DNA of 64,000 nucleotides from Natronosalvus rutilus (lineage in GTDB: Archaea; Halobacteriota; Halobacteria; Halobacteriales; Natrialbaceae). Position numbers and translations under genes: made by a program. Positions 1 to 8,900 of the stretch are shown piece after piece. The DNA is taken from contig NZ_CP100355.1 of assembly GCF_024204665.1 (NCBI RefSeq), positions 3,639,451 to 3,703,450 on the forward strand. Direction: 5' to 3'. Numbering within the stretch: position 1 is the stretch's first letter; every line of letters starts with the position of its first letter. The notes below the pieces were generated by a model. The model was given only the letters and a program-made list of their open reading frames with translations. It had not been told where the DNA came from and made no database searches.

Positions 1-103
1 GAAGCCGAGGTCGAAGTCGAGTGCAAATCCCCGGTTTCGATAGCGTCCTGGATACCGTCGTCGAGCGAGAAGGGTATAACCGCAGAGGCGAGTCGAAAGC
101 CGA

Positions 104-1960
104 TCAGTAACTGCGAACCTTCGGCTCGTAGGTCTTGTCCTCGCCCTCGAGGATCGTGGGCCGGTACCAGATCGACGGCTTGCCGCCGTTCCAGGAGATC
201 AGCGTGTGCTTGAGCCAGTTCTCGTCGTCGCGGACCTGGTTCTCGAGGCGCCAGTGGGCGCCGCGGAACTCGTTGCGCACGAGCGCGCCCAGCGCGATCG
301 TCTCGGCGACGTCGATCAAGTTGCGCGTCTCGTAGGTCATCTGCAGGTCCGTGTTGAACGTTCGCGAAGGATCCTCCACGTAGACGTCCTGGTACAGTTC
401 GCGACACTCCTTGATCGCCTTCAGGGCGCGTTTGAGGCCCTCTTCTTCGCGGAAGACGTTCACGTCCCGAGTCATCGCCTTCTGCAGTTTCGCGCGGATG
501 TCGGCGTGTTTGACGCCGTCGTCGCGTCCCATCAGGTGCGCGACGCGGTCGCGTTCGACCTCGACGGCTCGCTCGAGGAGGCCGTCGGCGTCGGTCACCT
601 GGCCGGAGCCGTCGGCGGCGACGTCCTCGCTCTCGCTGGCACCGGCGGGATCGAGCCCCGCCTCGCCGGGCGTCACGGGGAGGTCGGCGTCGGTCTCGTC
701 CTCGACGTCGTCGCCGTAACCGGTCTGGATCTCGGCTTCGCCGAGGTCCGCGCCGGCGGCGTGGGCGCCCGCGCGCTTGCCGAAGACGATGAGTTCGGGC
801 AGCGCGTTCCCGCCCAGGCGGTTCGCACCGTGAACGGAGACGCAGGCGCACTCGCCGGCGGCGTAGAGGCCGTCGATGCACGTCTGGCCGTTCTCGTCGG
901 TCTCGATGCCGCCCATCTCGTAGTGCTGACCGGGCTTGACCGGCATCGGTTCGACGAGGCCGTCGACGCCCTCGAAGTCCTCAGCCAGGTGCAGAATGTT
1001 CTCGAGGCGGTCGAGGATGCGCTCCTCGCCGAGGTGACGCATGTCGAGGTGGACGTACTCGTCGTTGACGCCACGGCCCTCGTTGACCTCGGTCAACTCG
1101 GCGCGGGAGACGACGTCGCGGCTCGCGAGTTCGCCGGCGTTGTTCGCGTAGCCGTGTTCGAACATGAATCGCTCGCCGTCCTCGTTGTATAGGATACCGC
1201 CCTCGCCGCGGACCCCCTCGGAGATGAGGACGCCCGTGCTCGGGAGCGTCGTCGGGTGGAACTGGACGAACTCCATGTCCTCGAGCGGGACGCCCGCGCG
1301 GTAGGCGATCGCCTGGCCGTCACCCGTACAGGAGACGGCGTTGGTGGTGTGATCGAACGCCTGGCCGGGGCCGCCGGTCGCGAGGACGACGCCCTGGCGG
1401 GCCTTGAAGCCCTGGATCTCGCCGGACTGAACGTCGTAGGCGACGACGCCGTGGCAAGTCCGGTCGTTCGGGTCGGGTTCGTCGCTGACGGCGAGGTTCA
1501 TCACGAACCACTCGTCGTAGACCTGGATGCCGCGCTTGACGACCTGCTCGTACATCGTGTGGAGCAGGTGGTGGCCGGTCTCGGCGCCCGCGTAGGTCGT
1601 TCGCGGGAACGAGAGGCCGCCGAACGGCCGCTGGGAGACCGTGCCGTCGTCCTCGCGGGAGAAGGGCATCCCCCAGTGCTCGAGTTTGATCGTGTCCTCG
1701 GGGGCGTCTTTGGCGAGGGTCTCGATGGCCGGGGCGTCGCCCAGGTAGTCCGACCCCTTCATGGTGTCGTAGGCGTGGAGTTCCCAGTCGTCACCCTCCC
1801 GAAGGGCCGCGTTGATGCCACCTTCGGCCGCTCCGGTGTGGCTGCGGACCGGGTGGAGTTTCGTGACCATGGCCACGTCTGCTCCCGCCTCGTGCGCTGC
1901 GACCGCCGCTCGGAGGCCGGCACCGCCGGCGCCGACTACGATGACGTCGTGTTCGTACAT
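104..1960 (-). CDS. sdhA: Succinate dehydrogenase flavoprotein subunit SdhA
   Basis: Catalytic subunit of complex II, oxidising succinate to fumarate with FAD on the cytoplasmic face of the membrane. The 618 residues begin with a Rossmann dinucleotide motif (VGAGGAGLRAA, about residues 9-19). His41 in RSHTGAAEGG matches the family's covalent FAD attachment site, and the active-site HPTTLP and RGEGG motifs follow. An acidic Asp/Glu/Gly-rich insert lies at about residues 415-465, ahead of the helical C-terminal domain; it is probably a haloadaptive loop. Last gene of sdhC-D-B-A, 8 nt after sdhB. The 103 nt between its stop and the window edge hold nothing I can assign. Confidence 0.97.
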   Translation of the reverse strand: MYEHDVIVVGAGGAGLRAAVAAHEAGADVAMVTKLHPVRSHTGAAEGGINAALREGDDWELHAYDTMKGSDYLGDAPAIETLAKDAPEDTIKLEHWGMPFSREDDGTVSQRPFGGLSFPRTTYAGAETGHHLLHTMYEQVVKRGIQVYDEWFVMNLAVSDEPDPNDRTCHGVVAYDVQSGEIQGFKARQGVVLATGGPGQAFDHTTNAVSCTGDGQAIAYRAGVPLEDMEFVQFHPTTLPSTGVLISEGVRGEGGILYNEDGERFMFEHGYANNAGELASRDVVSRAELTEVNEGRGVNDEYVHLDMRHLGEERILDRLENILHLAEDFEGVDGLVEPMPVKPGQHYEMGGIETDENGQTCIDGLYAAGECACVSVHGANRLGGNALPELIVFGKRAGAHAAGADLGEAEIQTGYGDDVEDETDADLPVTPGEAGLDPAGASESEDVAADGSGQVTDADGLLERAVEVERDRVAHLMGRDDGVKHADIRAKLQKAMTRDVNVFREEEGLKRALKAIKECRELYQDVYVEDPSRTFNTDLQMTYETRNLIDVAETIALGALVRNEFRGAHWRLENQVRDDENWLKHTLISWNGGKPSIWYRPTILEGEDKTYEPKVRSY

Positions 1961-1968
1961 GATTTCGG

Positions 1969-2868
1969 TTACCAGAACTTCAGGTTCTTCTTGACCGCTT
2001 CACGCTTGAGCTCCTGAATGTGCTCGGTGAGCGGGATGTCCTTCGGGCACACCACCGTACAGGAGAACTGGGTCTGACAGCGCCAGACGCCGTGTTCCTG
2101 CTCGAGGATGCGCAGTCGGTGCTCCTTGATCTCCTCGTCCTCGCGGTCGTCCATCGCGAACTTGTAGGCCTTGTTGATGGCCGCGGGACCGAGGTACTGG
2201 TTGTCGCCGGCGGCGATGTTACACGAGGACATACACGCTGCACACCAGATGCACCGGCTGGACATCTTGATCTTTTCGCGGTTCTCGCGAGTCTGGCGTT
2301 GCTCCTCGAGGTCGCCGTCGGGCAGGTCCTCCTGCTGGAAGTACGGCTCGACGGCGTGCATCTGCTCGTAGAAGTGCTCCATCTCGACGACCAGGTCCTT
2401 GACGACCTCCTGGTGAGGGAGGGGTTCGACGCGAACCGGCTGCTCGAGCGCCGAGATCTGCGTCTTACACCCGAGGCGCTGGCGGCCGTTGACGAAGAAG
2501 GCGTCGGAACCACAGACCGCCTGGCGACAGGAGTGGCGGAACGTGAGCGAGGAGTCGAACTCGTCGCGCGCGTAAATGAGCGCGTCGAGGACGGTCATCC
2601 CCTTCGTGAAGGGGACGTGAAAGTCGTCGAAGCGCGGTTCCTGCTTGGCCTCGACTTCGGGGTCGTACCGGAACACCTTGAGGTGGACGGAGTCCTCCTC
2701 GAAGTCCTCGGTCTCGGCAGCCCGTTCGCGGTCGACTCGCGCAGAATCCTTGCGCTGGAGTCGCTGTTGTTGTGGCGAGGTCAGGCCGCTCATCTCCTGG
2801 TCGGCCGGTACCTCCTGTGTCTCCGGTTCGTCCGGTTCGCTCTGTTGTTCTTGCTGTTGCGTACTCAT
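1969..2868 (-). CDS. sdhB: Succinate dehydrogenase iron-sulfur subunit SdhB
   Basis: Carries electrons from SdhA to the membrane anchor. The 299-residue protein has an unusually long acidic, Gln-rich N-terminal extension (about 60 residues) before the plant-type ferredoxin fold. [2Fe-2S] ligands are C114, C119, an Asp at the third position (CGSD, as in E. coli SdhB) and C134. The C-terminal half has CIWCAACMSSC for the [4Fe-4S] centre and CQTQFSC...CPKDIP for the 3Fe-4S and 4Fe-4S ligands. It starts 1 nt from the sdhD stop, so translation is probably coupled within the operon. Confidence 0.96.
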   Translation of the reverse strand: MSTQQQEQQSEPDEPETQEVPADQEMSGLTSPQQQRLQRKDSARVDRERAAETEDFEEDSVHLKVFRYDPEVEAKQEPRFDDFHVPFTKGMTVLDALIYARDEFDSSLTFRHSCRQAVCGSDAFFVNGRQRLGCKTQISALEQPVRVEPLPHQEVVKDLVVEMEHFYEQMHAVEPYFQQEDLPDGDLEEQRQTRENREKIKMSSRCIWCAACMSSCNIAAGDNQYLGPAAINKAYKFAMDDREDEEIKEHRLRILEQEHGVWRCQTQFSCTVVCPKDIPLTEHIQELKREAVKKNLKFW

Positions 2869-2869
2869 G

Positions 2870-3235
2870 TTACATGAACCCCTGCATGACGAGTGCGACC
2901 CAGATTCCCTGGGCGATCAGTGCGCCCCCGGCGATCACGAGGATCGCGAGGACGACCTTCTTCGACGTGCCGGTCAGTCCTTGATTGACCAGCGCGTTGT
3001 AGACGCCGTTGACGCCGTGGAACGTGGCCGTGATCAGGAACAGGACCATCGTGAGGAAGTAGCCGACGTTCTCCATGCGCTGTTGGGTGCCGGCGAACTC
3101 AATCTCCCAGGCGTGGTTGACGAAGTGCAAGAGGAAGAAGTGAAAGGCTAACACGACGATCAGGAACGCCGCCGTGACGCGCTGGAGGAACCACGCGGTC
3201 CCGCCCGGCGCGAAGGAAGAGTAGCGTTCCGCCAT
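2870..3235 (-). CDS. sdhD: Succinate dehydrogenase membrane anchor SdhD
   Basis: Small hydrophobic anchor of 121 residues with three predicted membrane segments (about 16-38, 55-77 and 92-115). His residues in the first two segments (AFHFFLLHFVNH, ATFHGVNG) are candidate haem or quinone-site ligands. The start ATG overlaps the sdhC stop by one base (TAATG), the arrangement expected for coupled subunits. Assignment as SdhD rather than SdhC rests on gene order and on the sdhC neighbour carrying the classic HxxxGxR haem motif. Confidence 0.92.
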   Translation of the reverse strand: MAERYSSFAPGGTAWFLQRVTAAFLIVVLAFHFFLLHFVNHAWEIEFAGTQQRMENVGYFLTMVLFLITATFHGVNGVYNALVNQGLTGTSKKVVLAILVIAGGALIAQGIWVALVMQGFM

Positions 3236-3630
3236 TAGAAGCCCACCTCCGTCATGAACGTCGGGACGCTCGCGACCGTAATCGCGCCCGTGAGGAGCAA
3301 GGAAAGGTAGAACGTCTTGTCCTGGGCCTCGAGGCCGACGCCCAGGTCGACCATCAGCAGGCGGATCCCGTTGAGGATGTGGAAGACGGCGACCGCCAGC
3401 AGGCCGACCTCGAGCAATCGGACGAGGAACAGTGCTTCGAGTCCCTGGAGGGTGTTGTTGTACGCTTGTTCTCCCGAAATGGCGCTACTCAACACCGCGA
3501 TGTGGGTAAACAGGTAGCCGATCAGGATCCACCCGGTGAACTTGTGGAAGATCCACGCCCACATCCCAGCCGAGAACTCCTTCCAGCGACCGAAGTCCTC
3601 GATGAGGCCGCGATTGTAAGACTGACTCAT
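3235..3630 (-). CDS. sdhC: Succinate dehydrogenase cytochrome b556 subunit SdhC
   Basis: 131-residue membrane subunit binding haem b and forming the quinone pocket with SdhD. Three membrane helices are visible, and the family motif [15 protein letters not shown] carries the likely haem ligand His84. I chose the ATG at 3630 (MSQSYNRG) because it begins at the conserved N-terminus; an open frame runs further upstream but there it lies in another gene and resembles nothing. This is the first gene of the operon, with AT-rich promoter-like DNA upstream and a 20-bp direct repeat further up. Confidence 0.94.
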   Translation of the reverse strand: MSQSYNRGLIEDFGRWKEFSAGMWAWIFHKFTGWILIGYLFTHIAVLSSAISGEQAYNNTLQGLEALFLVRLLEVGLLAVAVFHILNGIRLLMVDLGVGLEAQDKTFYLSLLLTGAITVASVPTFMTEVGF

Positions 3631-3656
3631 GCGCTCATCTCGAGGGTTGGACTGTG

Positions 3657-3683
3657 GGGCTATAGAAGTTACTTTTATCCTGC
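3657..3683 (-). promoter_or_regulatory. Candidate TATA elements of the sdhCDBA operon
   Basis: Read on the minus strand this AT-rich patch contains GGATAAAAG and TTCTATAG. Either could serve as TATA box: the nearer one is about 30 nt from the sdhC ATG (leaderless), the farther one would give a roughly 20-nt leader. No other AT-rich stretch lies between the two genes. Position-based inference only. Confidence 0.45.
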
Positions 3684-3744
3684 CGTGTCGCCCGCCGCGA
3701 GCGGCGGGTCGTCTGGCGCCATTCGCGCCGGTTCGATCGAGGGG

Positions 3745-3792
3745 CCGAATACGTTCGGGTGCGCTCGAGAAACCGAATACGTTCGGGTGCGC
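3745..3792. repeat. Two perfect copies of a 20-bp element upstream of sdhC
   Basis: The 20-mer CCGAATACGTTCGGGTGCGC occurs at 3745-3764 and again, without mismatch, at 3773-3792 (period 28). Each copy contains an inverted repeat CCGAA-tacg-TTCGG. The pair lies between the stop of the M14-family gene (3804) and the sdhC promoter, about 70-115 bp upstream of the latter's TATA. It could be a double operator for sdh or a double hairpin terminator for the gene to its right. No T-tract follows, which favours the operator reading weakly. Confidence 0.7.
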
Positions 3793-3803
3793 CCGAGCAG
3801 CGG

Positions 3804-4883
3804 CTACTCGAGGGTCTCTAAGAATGGGTCCTGTCGTTCGATTTCGCGCTCGAGGGCGTGCAAGATGGTGTCGTCTAGTTTGACGAGGTGACACAGCGGA
3901 TTGCCGGGGTAAACCACTGGATTCTCGAGGACGCCCACGAGCAGGCCCGTGAACGGCGCTTCGACCGTGACGATGACGTCTTCTTCCTTGAACGGGTTGG
4001 TGATCGCACAGATCGTCTCCCCTTCCCGGACAAGGTCGCCGCTCGAGTGTTTCATGTCGACGATGCCGCCGGCGTCGGCCCGGAGCCAGGTCTTCTCGCC
4101 CGCGTCGTCGATGATTACGCGCCAGCCGGGCCAGTGGACCGAAGAGTCGGGGTGGAGACCGAACTCCGCGAGCACGCTCGCGACGCCCGTGAGCGACCGG
4201 TCGATGAGCTGTCGCTGGAAGCGGTGAGCCTCCCCCATCTCGACGGTGATCGTCGGGACCCCGGCGTCGGTCGCCTCCCGGCGGAGGGTGCCGGACGGCC
4301 CCTGCCCGGCGATGATGACGTTGGAACTGAACGCCTTCGCGAGCCGTTCGACGTCGGCGTCGTCGATATTCGCCCGCACGTGGAGCATGTTCGTTCGGCC
4401 GCGGGTTGACGTGTGAAAGTCGATTCCGAGGTCGCAGGGCTCGATGAAATTTGTGAAAATCCGGTGAGCCATCCGCCGCGCGCTGGTGCTGTCCTCCCGG
4501 CCGGGAAACGACCGGTTCAGGTCCCGGTCGTAGATCGGCAGGTACCGCTCCTGGGCCAGGAAGCCCGGGACGTTCATCACGGGGAGACAGATCAGCGTCC
4601 CGTGGAGGTCGGCGTGGTTCCAATCGTGGGCCACCTCGCGGACGACCTCGATGCCGTTCAGTTCGTCGCCGTGGGCCGCCGCCGACAGGAAGACCGTCGG
4701 TCCCGGGTGGGTGCCGTTGATGACCGTCACGGGGATGCGGACCGGATCGCCGAGGTATGTCTCGCTGATTCCGTATCGAATGTTCGCCGACTCACCCGGG
4801 TCGACGCGTCCACCGTTGTAGGTGAACACGTCCTCGCCGGGCCCGCCGTCGGCCGAACTCGAGTCGGCGCGATCCTCGCTCAT
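3804..4883 (-). CDS. Succinylglutamate desuccinylase/aspartoacylase-family (M14) metallohydrolase
   Basis: Zinc amidohydrolase of the AstE/AspA branch of M14, 359 residues. The zinc signature HGDELNG (His71, Glu74) is followed by an NxNRxFPGR-type substrate loop ([11 protein letters not shown]) and the third ligand in DFHTS; a C-terminal beta domain (about residues 260-359) resembles the biotinyl-like barrel of this family. The real substrate cannot be read from sequence; members annotated as succinylglutamate desuccinylase in archaea often lack an arginine succinyltransferase pathway, and none is in this window. Start chosen at ATG 4883, which has a TATA-like GTTATACC about 26 nt upstream; an in-frame TTG lies at 4892. 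Confidence 0.85.
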   Translation of the reverse strand: MSEDRADSSSADGGPGEDVFTYNGGRVDPGESANIRYGISETYLGDPVRIPVTVINGTHPGPTVFLSAAAHGDELNGIEVVREVAHDWNHADLHGTLICLPVMNVPGFLAQERYLPIYDRDLNRSFPGREDSTSARRMAHRIFTNFIEPCDLGIDFHTSTRGRTNMLHVRANIDDADVERLAKAFSSNVIIAGQGPSGTLRREATDAGVPTITVEMGEAHRFQRQLIDRSLTGVASVLAEFGLHPDSSVHWPGWRVIIDDAGEKTWLRADAGGIVDMKHSSGDLVREGETICAITNPFKEEDVIVTVEAPFTGLLVGVLENPVVYPGNPLCHLVKLDDTILHALEREIERQDPFLETLE

Positions 4884-5055
4884 AGTCGGCAAGAAGAGGG
4901 GGATCGGTATAACTGGTGTGACCTACTTCGGCCCGCGGCGATCGCGTCTATTGACGAACCGATCTCCAAATTCCTAGTGTCGGACCGCTCTCCAACACCT
5001 TCGCGCGCCGTCACTCGAGCAAGAAGTTTTCTAGGAGGCCGTGGTAGCGGCGGGT

Positions 5056-5805
5056 ATGGACCTACGCGAAGCCACGTCCGCGGACAGCGACATAATCCGG
5101 TCGGTCGCACAGCACTCGCTCGCCGAGTCCTACACCCACTTTCTGGACGACGAAACTATCGACGAGGCCGTCGGGAACTGGTACGGCGACGACCTCGAGG
5201 ACGCGGTCGAACGCGAACACGAGGTGTACGTCGTCGCGGAGGACGACGGCGAGACCGTGGGGTTCTCCCAGAGCGAACTCGTCGGCGAGAATCACAGCGT
5301 CGGGCGCATCGAGTGGATTCACGTCGATCCGGACCACCGCGGGAGCGGAATCGGCCCGCGGCTGCTGGCTCGCACGCGCGAGGCCCTCCTCGACGCCGGG
5401 GCGGAACAGATTCAGGGCGTCGTCCTGGAAGCGAACGAAGTCGGCAACGAGTTCTACGCCACCCACGGGTTCGATCGAGTTGGCTCCCGCGAACTCGAGG
5501 TCGGGGACGAGACCCACACCGAGAACGTCTACGTCGAGAGCGACCACGACGACGACACCTGGCGCGCGCTCGAGACGATCGATGACGACGGGCAGACGCG
5601 CTACGTGAGCTACGGGGAACCGGCGCGCGGATCGAAGGCACCCTTCTACACGGTGTATGCGAACGAGACGGCGAGCAAGCGATACGGCTGGTTCTGTGGC
5701 AACTGTGACTCGCTGGACAATGCGATGGATTCGATGGGACGGATCATCTGTAACAGCTGTGACAATCGGCGGAAGGCGACGCGCTGGGACGCGTCGTATC
5801 TCTGA
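5056..5805 (+). CDS. GNAT N-acetyltransferase fused to a C-terminal zinc ribbon
   Basis: 249 residues. The N-terminal ~150 residues are a GNAT fold with the acetyl-CoA loop HRGSGIGPRLL preceded by the beta-strand IEWIHVDPD, and a C-terminal EFYATHGFDRVG segment typical of the family. The last ~60 residues are a distinct four-cysteine ribbon (WFCGNC ... IICNSC) resembling, from memory, the haloarchaeal DUF5816 domain. The acceptor substrate is unknown; the ribbon could bind a protein or nucleic-acid partner. Start chosen at ATG 5056 because a GTG 15 nt upstream adds nothing conserved. Converges on the large regulator at 5998. Confidence 0.85.
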   Translation: MDLREATSADSDIIRSVAQHSLAESYTHFLDDETIDEAVGNWYGDDLEDAVEREHEVYVVAEDDGETVGFSQSELVGENHSVGRIEWIHVDPDHRGSGIGPRLLARTREALLDAGAEQIQGVVLEANEVGNEFYATHGFDRVGSRELEVGDETHTENVYVESDHDDDTWRALETIDDDGQTRYVSYGEPARGSKAPFYTVYANETASKRYGWFCGNCDSLDNAMDSMGRIICNSCDNRRKATRWDASYL

Positions 5806-5877
5806 TCAAGTCCGTGTTTTCGTTCTCGTTCTTGCTCTGGTTCTGACTCTCGTTCTGGCTCGAGCGCAGTCGTCGTG

Positions 5878-5946
5878 TATACCAGCGACGGGCGGTCGTG
5901 TATTCCGGTGGTTGGCCGCCGAGTATTCCGGCAACCGGCCGCTGTT
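5878..5946. repeat. Three tandem 23-bp imperfect repeats between convergent genes
   Basis: Units begin at 5878, 5901 and 5924, giving a constant 23-bp period. All start TATWCC; units 2 and 3 share TATTCCGG and GGCCGC in register. The preceding 5820-5863 is a degenerate TTCTSG pyrimidine-rich tract. The array sits in the 192-nt gap between two genes that end toward each other, so a role in termination is possible but not shown. Confidence 0.6.
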
Positions 5947-5997
5947 TCACTCGAACCCATCGACCCGCTCGCGGCTCCACACTCCTCTCGAGGTCGG

Positions 5998-8900
5998 TTA
6001 CCCTTCGGCCTGCACCTCGTTCGAGAACAGCGAATCGAGCACTTTCCGTTCGGCCTTTCGGAGGTGCTGATGGAAAGTCGGGGGCGCCACGTCCAGCGAC
6101 GCCGCGACGTCTTCGCCCGACGATTCGCGCGGCCACTCGAAGTAGCCCGCGTGATAGGCGGCGTTCAGGGCGGCGCGCTGTCGGTCGGTGAGGTCCGCGA
6201 CGAGCTGGCGCTGGATACGCTGCGGGTCGTCGTGAGGTCGGGTAATCTGTCTCCTTCTGACCATTTCGACGTTCGGGTAGGACGCCTCGACGGCGTCGAT
6301 CACCCGTCGCACGTCGACGGTCGGGGCGAGGTGGATTGTCATCCGATAGTCGCCGTCTTCGATGACGACCCGTTCGACGACACCGCCGAGGGAGGCGACC
6401 ACCGAGAGCACCGGTGGGCTAGACAAGCGGAGCACGAATCCCGTCGGAGAGCCCGCCGAGCGGAAGGTTACGTCCTTCCAGTGGGGGATGGCTTCGGTGA
6501 GGCCGGCCACGCCGTCGACTGCGTCCGGCGTCGCGGTGCCGTAGACGAGGTACTCGTCGTCTTCGATCTGAACCGCCTGGTCGAGCGTGATCGTTCCCGC
6601 CGTCTCGACGGGTGCCTCGACCGTCGCGAAGATGTCCTGAATCCGGAACTCGAGTTCGACGAGTTCGTCGCTCATGAGGGCCTGTTTCCGATCGGCAGCG
6701 GCAATCGCGTGTCCGACGATTTCGCCGAGTTGGCCGATCAGCGCGCACTCCTGGCCCTCGAACGCATTCGCTCGTTCCGCGTAGACGTTCAGGACGCCGT
6801 ACACCGTTCCCTCGTGAACGATCGGGACGACCGCTGACGATCGGAAACCGTAGGGCTCGACGCGGTCACGCCAGGGGTCGTAGCGAGCGTCGGTATCGAT
6901 GTCCTGCGTCGTCTGGATCTCGCCCGTTCGGAGGGCCCGACCGGTGGGCCCCTCGCTCCGGTCGTCGTCGGCATCGACGGTGATCGTGACGCCGTCGAGG
7001 TACCCGTCGACGCCGGCTTCGGTCCGCAGGTTCACCGTCTGAGTGGTGTCGACGTCGCCGATCCAAGCGAACAGATACGAGTCGGATTCGGCGAGGTGCT
7101 CACAGACCGTCGCCTCGATCTCTTCGCGCGTGGATTGGTCGATGACGGCGTCGGTGATCTCCCTGACGACCTCGTTGAGGCTGTTCAGGGCCGCGAGTTG
7201 CTCGTGTTGGCGCTTGAGCGCGCGTTCGTTGTTCACCCGCTCGTAGGCCGCCTCGGCGTTTGTCGCCAGTAACGCCACCAGCCGACGAGTGCTCGCATCG
7301 AGCCCGTCGACCTCTCGCGAGCCGGCGATGAGCACCCCCTCCGATCCAAGCGGGACGAAGAGACCGGCGCGCATCTCGGTTTCCTCGGGTGATACCTGCA
7401 GGAACGGCGACTCGAGGACGTTCTCGTAATAGCGGTTCTCGCCGCAATCGAACACGTGACCCGTGAGGCTCCTCTCGTCGAGCGAAACGACCGGAAAGTC
7501 GTCACGCATGAACCCGGATTCGGCGGAGGAACCACCAGGAACGAGTCGGTTGCGGTCGTCGTCGTAGTCGTAGACCACGATACCGGGGAGATCGAGGACC
7601 TCCTGGGCCGTTTCAGTCAGAGTTTTACCAATGGCCGACGCCGTGTCGGCGGTGAGGAACCTGCGCGAGGATTCGTACAGCGCCTCGAGCCGATTCTCGT
7701 GGCGCTTTCGCTCCGTGATGTCCTGGGACATTCCCATGGCAGCGAACACGTCGCCGTCGGCGTCTCGAACGGGCGCGAAGAAAAACTGATAGACGCGGTC
7801 GTCTACCGTCTCCTCGAACGTGGCGCCTTCGCCCTCGAGTGCGGCCTCGTAGCGGGGGACGACGACCTCGGCGATCTGCTCGGGAAGTGCGTCCTCGAGC
7901 AGATCGCCTTCGAGGGCGCCTCTGGTCACGTCCGTCGTTCCTTCTGGCGTCCCGCCGAAGGTGACGTAGCGGAGGTCCTCGTCGACGAGGGCGACTGCAC
8001 CGTTGGGGAAGTGGTCGACGAGCGTCCGGTAGCGACGGCGCACTTCCTCGAGTTCCCGTTCGCGTTCGACGCGCTCGCTGATGTCTCGAACGGTCCCCAC
8101 GCGTCCGGTCGACCCGTCGTCGAACTCGAACACCTCGAATCGGCTCTCGACGTCTATCGAGGTGCCATCGGCCCGGTGGATAACCTCCTCGAGGACGGCG
8201 AACTCCCGATCGCCCGACTCCAGTTCGGTCTGTTTCTCGTCCGCCAGGTCGACGGACTCCGGACTGAAGACGGTTTCGGCGGGTTCTCCGACGAGTTTCC
8301 CCCGGTCGTACCCCGTCATCGACAAGAACCCGTCGTTCACCATCTTGACCCGGTGGTCGTCGTCGAGGATGTAGACGCCATCGTCGATCGTTTCGACGGC
8401 GCGTTCGTACTGCTCGAGTTCCCGCTCGCGCTCCTTTCGATCCGTGACGTCGGCGACGACGCCGACCGCGCGAACCGGGTCGCCGTCCTCGAAGAAAAAC
8501 TCGCCGCGAGCCCTGATCCAGCGCAGTTCGCCGTCCGCACCGAGGATGCGACACTCGAACGACCACTCGCCGCTCTCGAACGCGGCCTCGAACTGTCGTT
8601 CGACGCGGTCGCGGTCGGCCGGGTGAACGTGCTCGAGGAAACGCTCGAAGCTCCAATCGTCGACGGGGTCCTCGTAGCCGAAGATGCGGTCGTGGCGAGG
8701 CGACCGCTCGGGGGAGGCTTCGGTCTGCAGGTCGAGTTCCCAGGCGCCCAGTTCGCCAGCCTCGAGCGCGAGACGGAGGCGTTCTTCGCTGTCACGGAGC
8801 GCCGTTTCGGCCTCCTTTCGCTCCGTGATGTCCTGGAAGTAGATCGACAGTCCCGATTCGGACGGGTAGGCGACGTCGCGGTACCAGGCATCGAATGGCG

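Noticed and set aside
1-110. Possible end of a plus-strand gene (frame ending TAA 108-110)
   Set aside because: Only 36 codons visible and no family resemblance; cannot be told from chance.
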